The translations under genes and the position numbers were made by a program. Under the pieces are notes generated by a model. It had not been told where the DNA came from and searched no databases. It saw only the letters and a list, made by a program, of their open reading frames with translations. Source: Sphagnum compactum (taxonomy: Eukaryota; Bryophyta; Sphagnopsida; Sphagnales). Taken from it: a stretch of 64,000 bases of DNA. The stretch's first letter is position 1; every line of letters starts with the position of its first letter. Positions 36,364-47,966 of this stretch are shown piece after piece. The stretch spans positions 21,762,001-21,826,000 of the forward strand of contig OZ234494.1 in the NCBI GenBank assembly GCA_965153455.1. The letters run 5' to 3'.

Positions 36364-39132
36364 ATGGGGGCATTCGGGACTGAGATTGTGAATGTGCGCC
36401 GAGGACACCACCAAGATGATCCCAGCGAATTAACAATCAATTGCCCTGACAAGGTCGGCCTGGGTTGTGACTTTGCACGAATTGTTTTCGAATTCGGCCT
36501 CAAAGTTGTGAAAGGAGGCAAGCTCTTCAAGACTCCCTCCTTAACACAGAATTGGATCTTACTATTGCAAGATCATTGCAGCTTGAATGAAGATACTCTT
36601 GATTTTTTGTATTTGCTACGTCCCTTGATGCTAGCTGATGTTGGGACTCAATCTGTACTCCCATTAGATATATCCATTTTGAGATATGGTCTTTTCTGTA
36701 TCCAAGCATTAGTCTTGTATTTGTCTTTTTCTGACAGTGACGAAGAAACTGTAGTTCTCAGCTGGAAGCTGACTCAGAGCTCAAGAAGGCCATCAAACTT
36801 AAATCATCAGAAGTAGGAAGTGTCGAACTTACACTGTTCATTTCTTGAACCCTCATACAATCCTGCTGCCCAGAGAACAATCACCTGTGTCAGATTTTGG
36901 GAGCATTGCTCTATAGCCAGTCCTAGAAGTTTGACCTGAGCATATTTGGTTATATTGATTTCCTAACTATGCTTTAGCAGATATGTGGTGGTATACTGAT
37001 GGTGAAATTTGTAATATACTTGATCTGTTAGAGACATATGTGCTAGTTTTCATGTCAGCGGTCAATTTTGATACCTGTATGTCACTGGAAGGCTGGAAAT
37101 CATATTGATTTCCCAACCATACTTAGCAGATTTGTGGTATTATACTGATGGTGAAATTTGTAATGTGTTGATCTGTTTGAGACATATGTGCTCCAATGAG
37201 TTTTCATGTCAGCTGAAAAAGTTATCCGTCACTGGATGGCGAAATTCATTTTTTCCATTTGAAACTGTTGCAATGTCAATGCAAGTGAGATGCTTAATTC
37301 AATCTGGCTAGACTTTTATTTGACAATTAGCTGCAGAATGGTTGGAATTGTGCAGATTTATCAACAGATGGGAGGTGGTGTTTTGTAGTGCTGTGGGTTT
37401 TACCTAGAGCAAACCAACTAGTGCAGTGGTCTCTTTTGAAGACACGAATAGAGGAGGTCTGCCCATCTATTGCGGTGCAGTTTGTGCCCACATTGATTCC
37501 ACCTGTCTTATCCCGAAAAGTGTTGCTCCTTCAAGTTTGGTCATTGGATCGCACAGGCCTTCTCAATGGTGACCTTTTGATCATACCCTCCATTCTTTTT
37601 CTGTCATCAAGTTTTACTAGGTCATCACTAATACTATCTTTTGTCAAAACCCTTTTTTCAGATGTTGTACAGAAGCTGTGGGAATTGGAGTTGACTATAC
37701 ACAAAGTGAAAGTGTCAACAAGTCCTGACAACAAATCAATCAATCTTTTTTTTGTCACAGACAACCGGGATACCTGGGATCACCGGTACTGCCATTTTGC
37801 TTTCAACATTTCATTCCTCCATGAATGCATGTGCTTTCTGCAGGGGTGACTTCCTTTTGCTCTTAACAGCTCATTTCCCCAAGATATCTGTCCTCTCTGC
37901 AGGGGTGAGGTGCCATGTTTCCTTCTAATGGGTGTTGTGTTTATGACAGGGATAAGTTGCCATTGAAGAAGAGGGCTGAAGAAGTTGGTGACCAGCTCAA
38001 AGAGTTACTAGGGAGTTCTTTCTCACACAGTGAGTTTAGTGAAGCAAGCCCAGGAATTGGGGACCTGACTTGTGCACCTCTTGCACCCATGGTGGCAAAT
38101 GATGTATTTGCTGCTGTGCCTGCACCAACAGAGACTAAGATGGACAGAAGTCAGGGTGGACCTCACACAAGCCTAGGTGGAGAAGAAACAGTGGTCACGG
38201 TTGATAATTCTATCAGCCCTGTACACACTCTTCTTCAAGTCACTTGTAAAAACCGCAAGGGTTTGGTGTATGATTGTTTGCGCACTCTCAGAGATGTGAA
38301 CCTGCAGGTTTGTGCTTGATCTTGTGATGTTGGCATTGCAATTCATCTGGTTTACCTCAGTCTGCTACAACCTTGTATTATGACATATATCATTTCCCTC
38401 AGTGGTACAGGCACTGGTTCTCCTGATGCAGGAAGAAAGCAAGCCTGTAACCTTTCTTTTGCAGGAGTATTGACAGAACCTGTTCATGCATGTCAAACAG
38501 GTGGCCCATGGGCGTGTTGCAACACTGGAGAATGGCAGCAGCGAGATCAACATTTTTCTGTTGCGAGCAGGAGGGAGGAAGATTATGGATGTGGAGGAAC
38601 AAAGACGGTTGTGTCAGTGCATGCATGCTGAGGTTCAGCACCCTCTTCGTGTTGTGGTGGTGTCCAGAGGCCCAGACACTGAACTTCTTGTTGCTACACC
38701 AATAGAATTTTGTGGAAGAGGTCGCCCACGAGTTCTATATGATGTCACTCTTGCTCTTAGAGAGTTGAATATCTGTATTTTCAAGGTCAGCTTACACTCT
38801 ACTGATTCTTGCATTGGTTTTTGTTACAGCTCCTATTACTCTTAGAAAAACATTTGTTTGTTATCAGTGGATAGTTGGAAACATCTACCGCTACCTTCAA
38901 AACTTACCCTTATGAAGCTAGGTTAGAAACTTAAGGCCATTCAAAGATGTAATGGTGGTTGTGTGATGTTGATTGTAATTGTGCACAGGCTGATATTGGG
39001 AGGCATGTTGTGGCTGACCGGCAATGGGAAATTTATCGCTTCTTGCTTGTTGACAGGCCAGAACTGTCTTTGACAAGTAGCAGGATCCGGAGCCTTCTTA
39101 CAAAAAGGGTCCAATATATCCTTATGGGTTGA
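36364..39132 (+). CDS. ACR: ACT-domain-repeat protein, ACR9/ACR10 type
   Basis: Six exons join in phase: 36364-36517, 37356-37568, 37662-37785, 37950-38307, 38501-38785 and 38989-39132, giving 425 residues (Arabidopsis ACR10 is about 410). Four ACT regions are visible. ACT1, from about residue 23, has TINCPDKVGLGCDFARIV. ACT2, from about 106, has LLQVWSLDRTGLLNDVVQKL. ACT3, from about 253, has LLQVTCKNRKGLVYDCLRTL. ACT4, from about 341, has PDTELLVATPIEFCGRGRPR. The C-terminus LMG matches the family. ACR proteins are thought to sense amino acids or regulate nitrogen signalling; no catalytic domain is present. Exon 1 ends at GAG|GCAAGC, a GC-AG intron supported by phase (G+AT gives Asp) and by family sequence. 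The start is the only ATG in frame before ACT1. The gene converges with ASADH. Confidence 0.93.
36952..37242 (+). repeat. 150-bp tandem duplication inside ACR intron 1
   Basis: Units start at 36952 and 37102. Both run from ATATTGATTTCC through TATACTGATGGTGAAATTTG and GAGACATATGTGCT to GTCACTGGA. They differ by substitutions and a small insertion. Confidence 0.85.
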
Positions 39133-40170
39133 AGGAGGCCTGAATTATCTGCCTGACTCAACATGTCATCAAGGCGCCAGTTGATTGTGCACCATGATTT
39201 GTGCCCTGTACGCAGAGGACCTTATCCAGGCAGGCAAGTAGCATTAGGCTGGATCTAGTTTTCTAACACTTACTTTGTATATTGTACACTAGTTATAGTC
39301 AGAAGATCTCAAGCAGATCACACTGTTGAATGGGCAATCTGTGTTTTGCACCCTCTGATCATTACTCCAAATCATGACCCAGGCAAGCATGAGTGTGACC
39401 TTCAGAATTGGATCCAAACCTTGTCTTTGTGCAGACTAACCCTTCCAGTACACTATTGAGGTCCCTTCTCCTCCTATCTTGTGTAATTGGTAGTTATAGT
39501 TTATCAGCTCAAATTCTCTGATGTTATTAAGGGTTACATTGGAGATTTAATGTTTCTGATAGAATTATAATTGACTATCCTAGATCATTCAGTTGTCACC
39601 ATACATTTTTCATTTATGCAACATCTTGATGAAATAGATTGAGTCATCCTGGTTAGACAAGTTACCTGTCTGATTTGTGAGGCATAATGCGTGTCTCCAA
39701 ATAGAGAGTTGGAAAGCATAGCAGGATTCTTGAATTTTTCTACTTTGCTCTGATCTGTAGCCAAATTTGGCTAATTCCTCTTATGGATGGTCTCTAGTGT
39801 GACTACATAACAAAATTGAAAGAAAAAGAACCCTGGCTTTGCTTGGTAAATACCATCAAATTTGACAAGAGAGAAAGGTTCTTTGGTGTGATTTTGAAAA
39901 TCAAAGAACTTCAATAGAATGAAGCAAATCACCTCAGTATGTCATTGGCTTTTGAGTTTCTTGGACATCATGATCTTATTTTGCTGCTGTTAAAAAGGTA
40001 CAGAGAACACTTCTTACAGTGAAAAATGAACTCTGCAAGTGTAAAGCTCAGTTTATCCTCACAGCACTCACCCTTCGCTGCTGCTCATTTTGCACATTTT
40101 TCCTGTGTCAGATCAGATTGCATTATAATCAAATCTGTTTCTTTCTTTATGCTAACCAAAGTTGTGACAA
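39133..40170. other. 3' flank of ACR and convergent spacer
   Basis: This probably holds the ACR 3' UTR. No further coding exon was recognised. Confidence 0.5.
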
Positions 40171-40385
40171 GAACATTTGCTGTTTGTAGTTTTCCTTTAG
40201 TAGTGCAGACATTGTGCACAGTATTTGTGTGGAGGAGCCTTGAACCCTAAATCTCTTTCCTTGTGCTGACAAAACTTGTGCAGAAAATCTCTAGGGAACA
40301 TTTGCTGTGTTTTCCCCGTAGTCCAGACATTGATTGTAACACTATGTAGAGGAGCCTTGAACCCTAAATCCGTTTCTTTGTTTGT
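40130..40385. repeat. 125-bp tandem duplication downstream of ASADH
   Basis: AACATTTGCTGT at 40172 and 40297 each lead, via CCAGACATTG or GCAGACATTG, to GAGGAGCCTTGAACCCTAAA and then TTTCYTTG. The period is 125 bp. It lies 170-420 bp beyond the ASADH stop codon, so it may be in the 3' UTR or terminator of that gene. Confidence 0.85.
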
Positions 40386-40546
40386 ATGAAACAAAGAGCT
40401 GCTGCAGCAGCAGAGAAACATAGAAGATGATCAAAAAACCAAAGAGAACACTGACCTCTTCCAAAGGAAATACAATTCTTCGCCTAAACACCACCACAGT
40501 GAAATACAAAAAAAGCTCGGAAGGAATTACGCAAGAATGGAGACTG

Positions 40547-41860
40547 CTAGCTGAGAAGAAGCTCTGCAATCTGCACTGCGTTCAATGCAGCACCCTTGCG
40601 GATTTGATCACCACAAACAAACAGATCAAGCCCATAGTTTCCCTCCTGCGAGATATCATGCCTGATTCTTCCCACTGCAACTGCATCCTTGCTTGAGACT
40701 TCGAGAGGAGTAGGGAAGTTGTTACCTTCCCTATCATCGATTACAACTAGTCCCTTAGCGCTGGACAGGATTTCTCTCGCCTTGTGCTCATCCACAGGTG
40801 TCTCGAACTGCAAATTGATGCTTTCAGCATGAGCTCGCATGACTGGAACCCTGATGCACGTCGCTGTGACCTTCACAGTGTCGTCGTTCCAGATCTTGCG
40901 AGTCTCCTTCACCAGTTTCATCTCCTCTTCGTTGTACCCATTTGCAGTTACGGCAGAGTTATGAGAGAAGAGATTGAAAGCATATTGCCTGCTGAAAATG
41001 TTGCAAGTCGGTGGTATGCCTTCAAGTACCTCCTTGGTCTGCTGCTGAAGCTCGGCCATGGCGGCTGCTCCGGCTCCACTGGCCGCCTGGTACGTGCTCA
41101 CCACCATTCTCTTCACCTTCGCATGACGATGAAGCGGAGTTGTGGCCATGAGGCAGATGATGGTGGAGCAATTAGGGTTTGCGATCAGCGCTCCTTGCTT
41201 ATTGCTCAGCTTGATGTGTGCCATCGCATCTGCGTTCACCTCAGGCACGACCAGCGGCACTCCCTCGTCCATCCTAAAGGCAGAGCTATTGTCCACCACG
41301 ATGGTCCCTTGCGCTACAGCTATGGGACCAAACTTCTTGCTGATCGATCCGCCTGCGCTGAACAAAGCGATCTCCACCCCCTTGAAGCTATCTTCCGTGA
41401 GCTCCTGGATCTCATACTCCTTGCCCTCGAATGTGATATGTTTGCCTGCAGATCTCTTGCTTGCCAGTAGCTTCAGTTCACGAAAGGGGAAGTTCCTATC
41501 AGAGAGTACACTGAGAAACTCCTGTCCTACCGCTCCTGTTACTCCCACCACTGCCACTGTTGGACCTCCTTCCGTCAGCCCCATTCTGATCACCCCTCCT
41601 CCTCTTCTCGAAATCTCTGGACCAGTAGTCACAGACACACTCTTGTTGTTGTCAAATGTCTTTCGAGAATGGGTTCCTCCTCCCCCGCTGCTGCTGCTTC
41701 CGGTGAAGGAAGAGGAGAAGTGCACTGTCGATCGAGGACCAACAGACCCGATCGCAGCAGTCGGAGCTCGCAATACAGCTCTGGGAGATGAAAACAAAGC
41801 CTTTTGGTGTTGTGCAGAAAGTGCCATGGATGGGTATCGATTGAGGAGTGTGGTGGCCAA
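40547..41860 (-). CDS. ASD: Aspartate-semialdehyde dehydrogenase, plastid-targeted
   Basis: An uninterrupted 437-codon frame. The enzyme reduces aspartyl phosphate to aspartate semialdehyde with NADPH, the branch step toward Lys, Thr, Met and Ile, in plastids. Residues 1 to about 93 are rich in Ser, Thr, Arg and Gly with few acids, fitting a transit peptide. The mature part starts near 98 with VAVVGVTGAVGQEFL (NADP-binding GxxGxxG). The catalytic Cys is C231 in NPNCSTI, Q258 lies in TYQAASGAGAAAM, and the catalytic His is H344 in RVPVMRAHAESI. The C-terminus KGAALNAVQIAELL is complete. All expected active-site residues are present. No intron interrupts the frame, which is notable in a window whose other genes are spliced. 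It converges with ACR. Confidence 0.96.
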   Translation of the reverse strand: MATTLLNRYPSMALSAQHQKALFSSPRAVLRAPTAAIGSVGPRSTVHFSSSFTGSSSSGGGGTHSRKTFDNNKSVSVTTGPEISRRGGGVIRMGLTEGGPTVAVVGVTGAVGQEFLSVLSDRNFPFRELKLLASKRSAGKHITFEGKEYEIQELTEDSFKGVEIALFSAGGSISKKFGPIAVAQGTIVVDNSSAFRMDEGVPLVVPEVNADAMAHIKLSNKQGALIANPNCSTIICLMATTPLHRHAKVKRMVVSTYQAASGAGAAAMAELQQQTKEVLEGIPPTCNIFSRQYAFNLFSHNSAVTANGYNEEEMKLVKETRKIWNDDTVKVTATCIRVPVMRAHAESINLQFETPVDEHKAREILSSAKGLVVIDDREGNNFPTPLEVSSKDAVAVGRIRHDISQEGNYGLDLFVCGDQIRKGAALNAVQIAELLLS

Positions 41861-41989
41861 CTATCTGAGCTTTGCTGATACATCAAAAACCAGATCAAGC
41901 TCACTGAAGCGCTAGCATCAGCAGCTGTAAACACGGAGAAGAATACCAGTGCGGGGATGGTCTTCTATACTGTCTTCGTCTTCTTATCC

Positions 41990-42195
41990 AACACTACTAA
42001 ACCCTAAACCCTGTACCCTTACGAGTGAACAGGATTCTTCGGTTTGTTCTCCAAGAAACCCTAAACCATGATTCTCTGAACAGGATTCTTCGGCTTGTTC
42101 TGCAAGCAACCTCTAAAACCCTGATTTCCTGAACAGGATTCTTCCGCTTGTTCAGCAAGAAACCCCCAAAACAAATCCTACCCTGATCTCTGACA
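41990..42195 (-). promoter_or_regulatory. ASADH upstream region: telo-boxes and three ~52-bp tandem repeats
   Basis: Three units begin GAACAGGATTCTTC at 42027, 42078 and 42131 (periods 51 and 53 bp) and continue TTGTTCTSCAAGMAACC. AAACCCTAA telo-box motifs lie at 41999-42007 and 42056-42064. Telo-boxes occur in promoters of many plant housekeeping genes. The region is 130-335 bp upstream of the ASADH start codon, so it is leader or proximal promoter. Confidence 0.7.
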
Positions 42196-42299
42196 ACAGA
42201 TTTTATCAGATTAAGAGGCAGATGTCTTTTCTTGGTGCTTTTGTCTTCTTGATTTGTGCTGCTAATCGCCGTCAGCATGAGCTAATCACGACTGCTAAA

Positions 42300-43665
42300 G
42301 TGCTAATTACTAATATTGTGTAACTGGCAATTTCATGTGGTACTCCCAGTGTATTAATCAGTATTAGCTAGCTACTCAGCATTGGCAAGTGCTGATACTT
42401 ATTCACTTCAGAGCTTCTCCTCAGATGCTGCTAGTATTTGTTTCTCTTTACATCTCTTTTGAAGTTTGGTTTTGCAGTTTTTACATTGTAGTATCTAGAA
42501 GCAAAGCAAACTCTACATCAACTCATAGAGGAACTGGGAAAAGAGACATTTCTCTGCGTCTGTTCTTCTGTGGAAACCTGCAAACTAATCCCTCTGCAAC
42601 TCAGGATCGATGCAGTATGTGGTCACAAACATGGACTGATGATGATAACTATTTTGATGGGGAGCTTGGGGTTCTTCAGCATTGCTGTCTTTTGAAGGAG
42701 CTTTCTCCTCGGGGTGCTTGTTTTCTGGGCACCCATTTCTTGTTACTTTGCTCTTCATCCTTTTCTCAGTTGCATTGATCAATCTCTATGCTAAGACATT
42801 TCTAGTGATGGGTTGTTTGCCTGAAAGGTTAGATTCTCTTTCTAACTTGCTGGAGGATTGAATGGCAATTAATCAAAGATCATTTCAGCCTTGATTGTTG
42901 GCCTAAAATCATGCAAGGAAAGAGGCATATTAGACATGAGAATCCTTTTTCTATATGCAGGACAGAAACAATAATTCCAGTCATTTTTTTCTTAGTATCT
43001 TATTTCTTGCTTAAAGTTTTCAGCCTAAGGCAACAAAACCTGCAAGATATGTGACATCCAACATCAAAGATAATCCATTAAAGTCTGAGTTACTTATCTA
43101 TCATCACAGATATTGGCATCTATTTCAACAGTTCCTGCCTCACAATGCAAAGTGAGTTCATACTTATGGACCCAAATCAGCAGTGATGGATCGAGACTTG
43201 CAGAGTTTGCATTTTGCCAAAAAACTTTGTTGATGTGCTTGTACCAATGTCAGAGGGTTATACCACTGTCTGCACAATTGTTACCTCCTTAACAATTTTT
43301 CATCTTAGGAGAATACAGCTCTACATAAGAGCAGCACCCAAAGGGTATCATCTTGCCATTTTCTTGTTTGAAACCTTGGATCAATTGCGCTTGTTGTGAT
43401 CCAAAGCTGCAAAGATTAGGCAAAATTCTTTTCAATGTACAAACCAGTTTTCCAGAGCTCTCTGATTTTGTTAACCACCTACTCTTCCAGTTTTTTGACA
43501 TTTTCAGGATCAAAGAACCTCTGGTTAGACTGAGTTTTTGGAAACATTTTGAGATTCAAACAACTTCTGGATCTGGTTGTTTTTTAAAAAATGTAGAATG
43601 AAATAACTTGTGGTTTTGATTTGCAAAGAACTGGAGGGTTTCATGAAAGAACTGGCTGTTCAGTG
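42300..43665. other. Intergenic region of mixed composition, no gene recognised
   Basis: A plus-strand frame at 42389-42778 is open for 129 codons but has no family motif and mixed codon character. It could be a relic or chance. Nothing else was recognised. Confidence 0.4.
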
Positions 43666-43669
43666 TAGA

Positions 43670-43747
43670 TTTCATTGCAAGGCCATCCATCATGTGACCC
43701 ATAATCAACACAGCATGGGTCACATGATGGATGGCCTTGCAATGAAA
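43670..43747. repeat. Perfect 32-bp inverted repeat with 14-nt loop
   Basis: The left arm 43670-43701 and right arm 43716-43747 are exact reverse complements; the right arm contains CACATGATGGATGGCCTTGC. The 14-nt loop (43702-43715) reads TAATCAACACAGCA. It would fold into a 78-nt RNA hairpin. It could be a young small-RNA precursor, a foldback element or a sequencing palindrome. Confidence 0.97.
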
Positions 43748-43889
43748 AAAATAAATATTTTAAGCACATATCTAATGAGAGGCATGTACTTATTTATTTA
43801 TTTATTTAAAGCACATTTTAAAGCTTTTCTCTATGTTGATGAACAGGTTTTTATTTTTTATTTCGGATCCATGAAAGTCATGATCAATT

Positions 43890-44335
43890 AAGGCGAGGAC
43901 AACCCTTTGCAGGGGCCAAAGTCCCCTTGAAGCAAGTATAACTTTACTACTCTATAATGAAATTCAACATTATATCTTTGCTTTGGTATGGAGGTCTAAC
44001 AAGGGGGTGTCTCACACTGTGGCCTTGCCATTCACAATTACAAAGTATCTTAAGGCAAAAGTAGAATTATGGAAACTCAAATATTTCACCATGCAAAAAT
44101 ATAATTCTTAAAAAATCCTCAAAAAAAAACCCAAAATCCTTCAAGATATTATTATAACTCGATTATAACTAATCTCAAGTTTCAACACAAGCCAAAATAT
44201 ATATCATCTTTTCAAAAAATCCTCATATAAAAATAGACTTATTATGTAGGGGCCAAAATCCCTTAAGCTACTATAATACTCTATAATGAATCTAAACACA
44301 ATATCCTTGCCTACAAAGGCAAGGCCAATAAATAT
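43890..44335 (+). repeat. Dispersed repeat, copy B (core 44053-44330)
   Basis: The core matches 10250-10505 in the same orientation, including CCTTCAAGATATTATTATAA and CCTCATATAAAAATAGAC. The left part, 43890-44050, starts CCTTTGCAGGGGCCAAAGTC and repeats CTACTCTATAATGAA, which recurs near 44275, suggesting a larger composite element. Confidence 0.7.
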
Positions 44336-44339
44336 AGAA

Positions 44340-47300
44340 TTGGTTGGCCAATGCGAAAATAATCATTTTTTTCCTAGAGTCTTTTGACACTCACAATATC
44401 CTACATTTATGAAATCTGAACCCATTTTCACACACCTAAGATGTTGAAAATCCATCAGAATATCTATACATGGTTCGAATAGGTAGCCAAAAATATAGAA
44501 GGTATTTAAATAAATTTATTCATATTTAGCTGATAACCAAATGTGGTTTAGGGTTTGTTGCAATATTGCAATCAGTCAGTCTATATTAGAAAAATGTTGA
44601 AATTATTAAAAAAATAAAATTGCAATTGGAATTTTTTTGAAGAGGTGGATAGTAAAATGAAGGGTCCTTTGGAACGACAAGTCGCAAAAGAAAGGTTTGT
44701 TTTATTTCGTAGTAAAGCTCCTTTTTATTTTTATTTTTGGCCAGTTTAAAATTCAGCAATGGACTATTTCTACTCACTTGGACACTTTAAGAACTTTTGG
44801 TTTCAGAACTTCTAAGTGAGTGTTTGTTTCATCAATTTGTTTGGTAGCAATTTTTGGTGGGGGACTCTTCACCAGGAGGCCAGCCCAAGCTCTATCCCAG
44901 CACTAATCCTCAGTGGGTTTGGCCTGCCAAATTTGTCCTAATGATTCTAAAATTTGGGGGTGTTTTTGGTTGATTAATTTGTATATATTTGAAAGCTATA
45001 ACTGTGTAAATAAGGGCAATTGGTATCAACTATTTACTCACATAAGAAAATATTTACTCACATAAAAGAACGGATGCATGAGTTGAGTGATTCATTTTTG
45101 GTTCACAATGGTCATTTTTAAAAAGTATATTGTGTTTAAATGCTTATGATGAATAATGTAATTTTAAATTTATAAATAATCAATTAACGGTACATTGACA
45201 TGACATTTGTTAATACACATGTACAATTTTTTTTTCAAAATAATATATTCATTATTAGTTGTGAATTTTCTAAGTTCAAAAATATGGACTGATTCATTAA
45301 TTGAATCGTTAATAAATTGAAGAATTTATATTTTATGTAATTTAATTTTTATAGTGATTAAATATGTCTTAAATATTTAAATAATAAAATCAGGTGTGAA
45401 ATTATTTATTTAATTTTTTTTTCAATTGCTAGTTATGAACTTTTGAAAGGTCAAAATTGAACTTTATTTTTAAAAGTCCTTTTGAAATGATTTTTGTTTT
45501 GTTTTTCAAAAAAAAATCTACCTAATGCACATTTTTTAAAATCTTTATTTTGATATTCATTCATGTTGACTTTATGAGTTTTTTAAAAAAGATTTTCCAG
45601 TAGCATTCATCGTAACATATGACATTAGCAAATTTTGATATAGATTTTGATCTAAGTTTAAGAAGTTCCATAAGAGGTGAACATTTGGTACTCAACGATT
45701 ACAATAATGAACTCTTAAAAATTAATAATCATGTTCATTTGACTAAATCTAACAACTTGCTAAACATTTGTATGAAGCATTTATTTGCCAAAAATGAGTC
45801 ATTCAATCGTGCATTCATCCAAGAGGATACAATAAGCAAGCCGATGACTGAACACATAATAAGCACTTAGAGTAAAACCATGATCTCTGTTGGTTTGGAG
45901 TCTGAAGATGAAGTGTAAAGGTGTCTCTAGGCACTCTAGAAGCCCTCGAGATCACTTGATTTTGTAAAGAAACGAGGTAAATATGATCCCCCAAAGTGGC
46001 AGGGGTCCTTGCCTTAAAAAAATTTGGATCAAATACTCTTAACACAATGCTTGGTACATCCTTTCAACACACTCCATATCTGAAACATGTGTAACATTTG
46101 CCCCATGACCAAAATGCACGAGCCCCACAACCAACAACTGCTTTGTGTTTAAGGTCACACCATGGAGTTCAATGGATTAGTTCAATTAATTAGTGCAGTG
46201 ATTAATTAAGATGGTGATGGATGGTACACAAGGTTTCTTCCTGCTAAACTAACCATTTACAAGTTCTAAAATTATTGAAGAAGAGCCACAAAGTTTCATG
46301 AACACCATGACCAAACACAGAAGTCATCAACTTGGTTAGTAGATGTTGGAAAAATCACAACACAATTTTTGCAAACCGAGTGTTCAGTCATAATCAATGC
46401 CTTTGAGGTTAGACTTGAAACACCCCAACAGAACTTTCATCATCTCCGTCCCGTTGTTGTAGCAACCAGGATCTGGGCGAGATGGAATTTGAGATAATGA
46501 TACACCTTCATTCGTCCAATGGGAAAGATAGAATTTTATAGATACTTGTGTTTAAAGGTGAATTAGAAAACCGGATATCTGTACAACACTGCTCCGGAGT
46601 CCAGACATCCAGAGATTAACACTCATTCTATATAACATGTGAATATCCCACTGAATGAAGGATACTCATTTACAAGGAATAATGATCCAGGACATTACAT
46701 AAAGTTGCTGAAACATACTTCACAGTCTTCACTGAAACATTTGTGGTAAAACTATGTGGATGATGAAATTGAAGGTCTTGGCCAGATGCTTCCTTCTTCT
46801 AAAGAGGCATTAGCAATGGACAAGGAGGGAGCTGCGAAATTCCCAAGCCAGGATTGACATGTTCAAGCAAATTGGAGTTTGTGCTTACATTGGGCACATG
46901 TATAGTCACCGTTTAGAGGAGGTTGGTTCCCACCCATGAAAGTGGTGTGTCTAGAGTTCACAATCTCCACATCATACGAGCTTGAACATGATTTACAGAT
47001 GAAAATGCAATCAACTTTTCATGGAAAATTCAAACCCTCCTTTGATGTGTTCATTTAACACATGTTTATGAGAAAAAGGTGTGCAATTAATGTATGCCTT
47101 CCAACAAAACCATATAAATTGTCAAACTTTAGAAACTTTTTTTTGAAGGTCTCTTTCTTTTCACCTCTTAAAACAGTTCAAAAGTAATGAAATTGCCAGC
47201 ATGCTAATATCATATAAAAAAAACACTCACTGAACCTGCCTCATCTTTATTTGAGTTTATTCTAGTGGCTAAGCAATTTCCATACAATACCTTCCAAAAT

Positions 47301-47910
47301 ACTTCAAACAAATCTTGTATTGGAATCAGATGTTGTATTTGTTTATTCAATCATCCAACATTACCTACTGATTTAAGCCTGAATTGGTCGTTCTTCCCAT
47401 ACTACACACAAATATAATATTCATCATTCACCGTGACATCCAATAATATACTACATCAAGACTATGGAAAAGCTTCACTCTGCCAGTTCCAATTTTCCAC
47501 CTAAACTTTCACCAAATAATTGGCTTCCTAAAAGTGAGTCGGCCTACTCTTGCTCAAAGGATCAGGGGGTGAAAACCCTACAAAGAAAGAAAAAGAAAAC
47601 ATCGAACAAAAAGGCAGCTTATTGCAGAATAGCTCTGCCCAGTATGAGAAGCTCAAAGCAGTAACATTTAAGAATAGGGAATTGTTCCATAAAAGTGCCC
47701 AAAGAATGAACTCACAAATTCGACAAATAGTACTTGGTGAACATGAAGTTCCCGAAGAATAAATTCACAAATTCACAAAAACATCTGGTGAACATTGCTC
47801 AAAATGTGGAACCAAATGGAAAAACTACCTTGTTCCATAGTGTCTCCCCTTACTTACATACAAACCCAACAGACAAACAAAAATCTCATGACCAGAGACA
47901 TTCACTGTGC
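44340..47910. other. AT-rich region, no gene recognised
   Basis: Bases 44340-45860 are very AT-rich. Bases 45880-46950 are more mixed but show no recognised coding motif on either strand. Short open frames at 47464-48015 lack family motifs. Confidence 0.4.
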
Positions 47911-47915
47911 ACATG

Positions 47916-47927
47916 CACACACACACA

Positions 47928-47963
<36 letters not shown>
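47916..47963 (+). repeat. (CA)n(CT)n compound microsatellite
   Basis: A CA run passes directly into a CT run of 17 units. The overlapping Leu/Ser-rich open frames here follow from it. Confidence 0.95.

Positions 47964-47966
<3 letters not shown>

Noticed and set aside
41142-41915. 257-codon plus-strand frame opposite ASADH
   Set aside because: It is the antisense shadow of the ASADH coding frame, whose active-site motifs are all on the minus strand.
42389-42778. 129-codon plus-strand frame between ASADH and the hairpin
   Set aside because: No family motif, uneven composition and no splice or start context; left as unassigned intergenic sequence.
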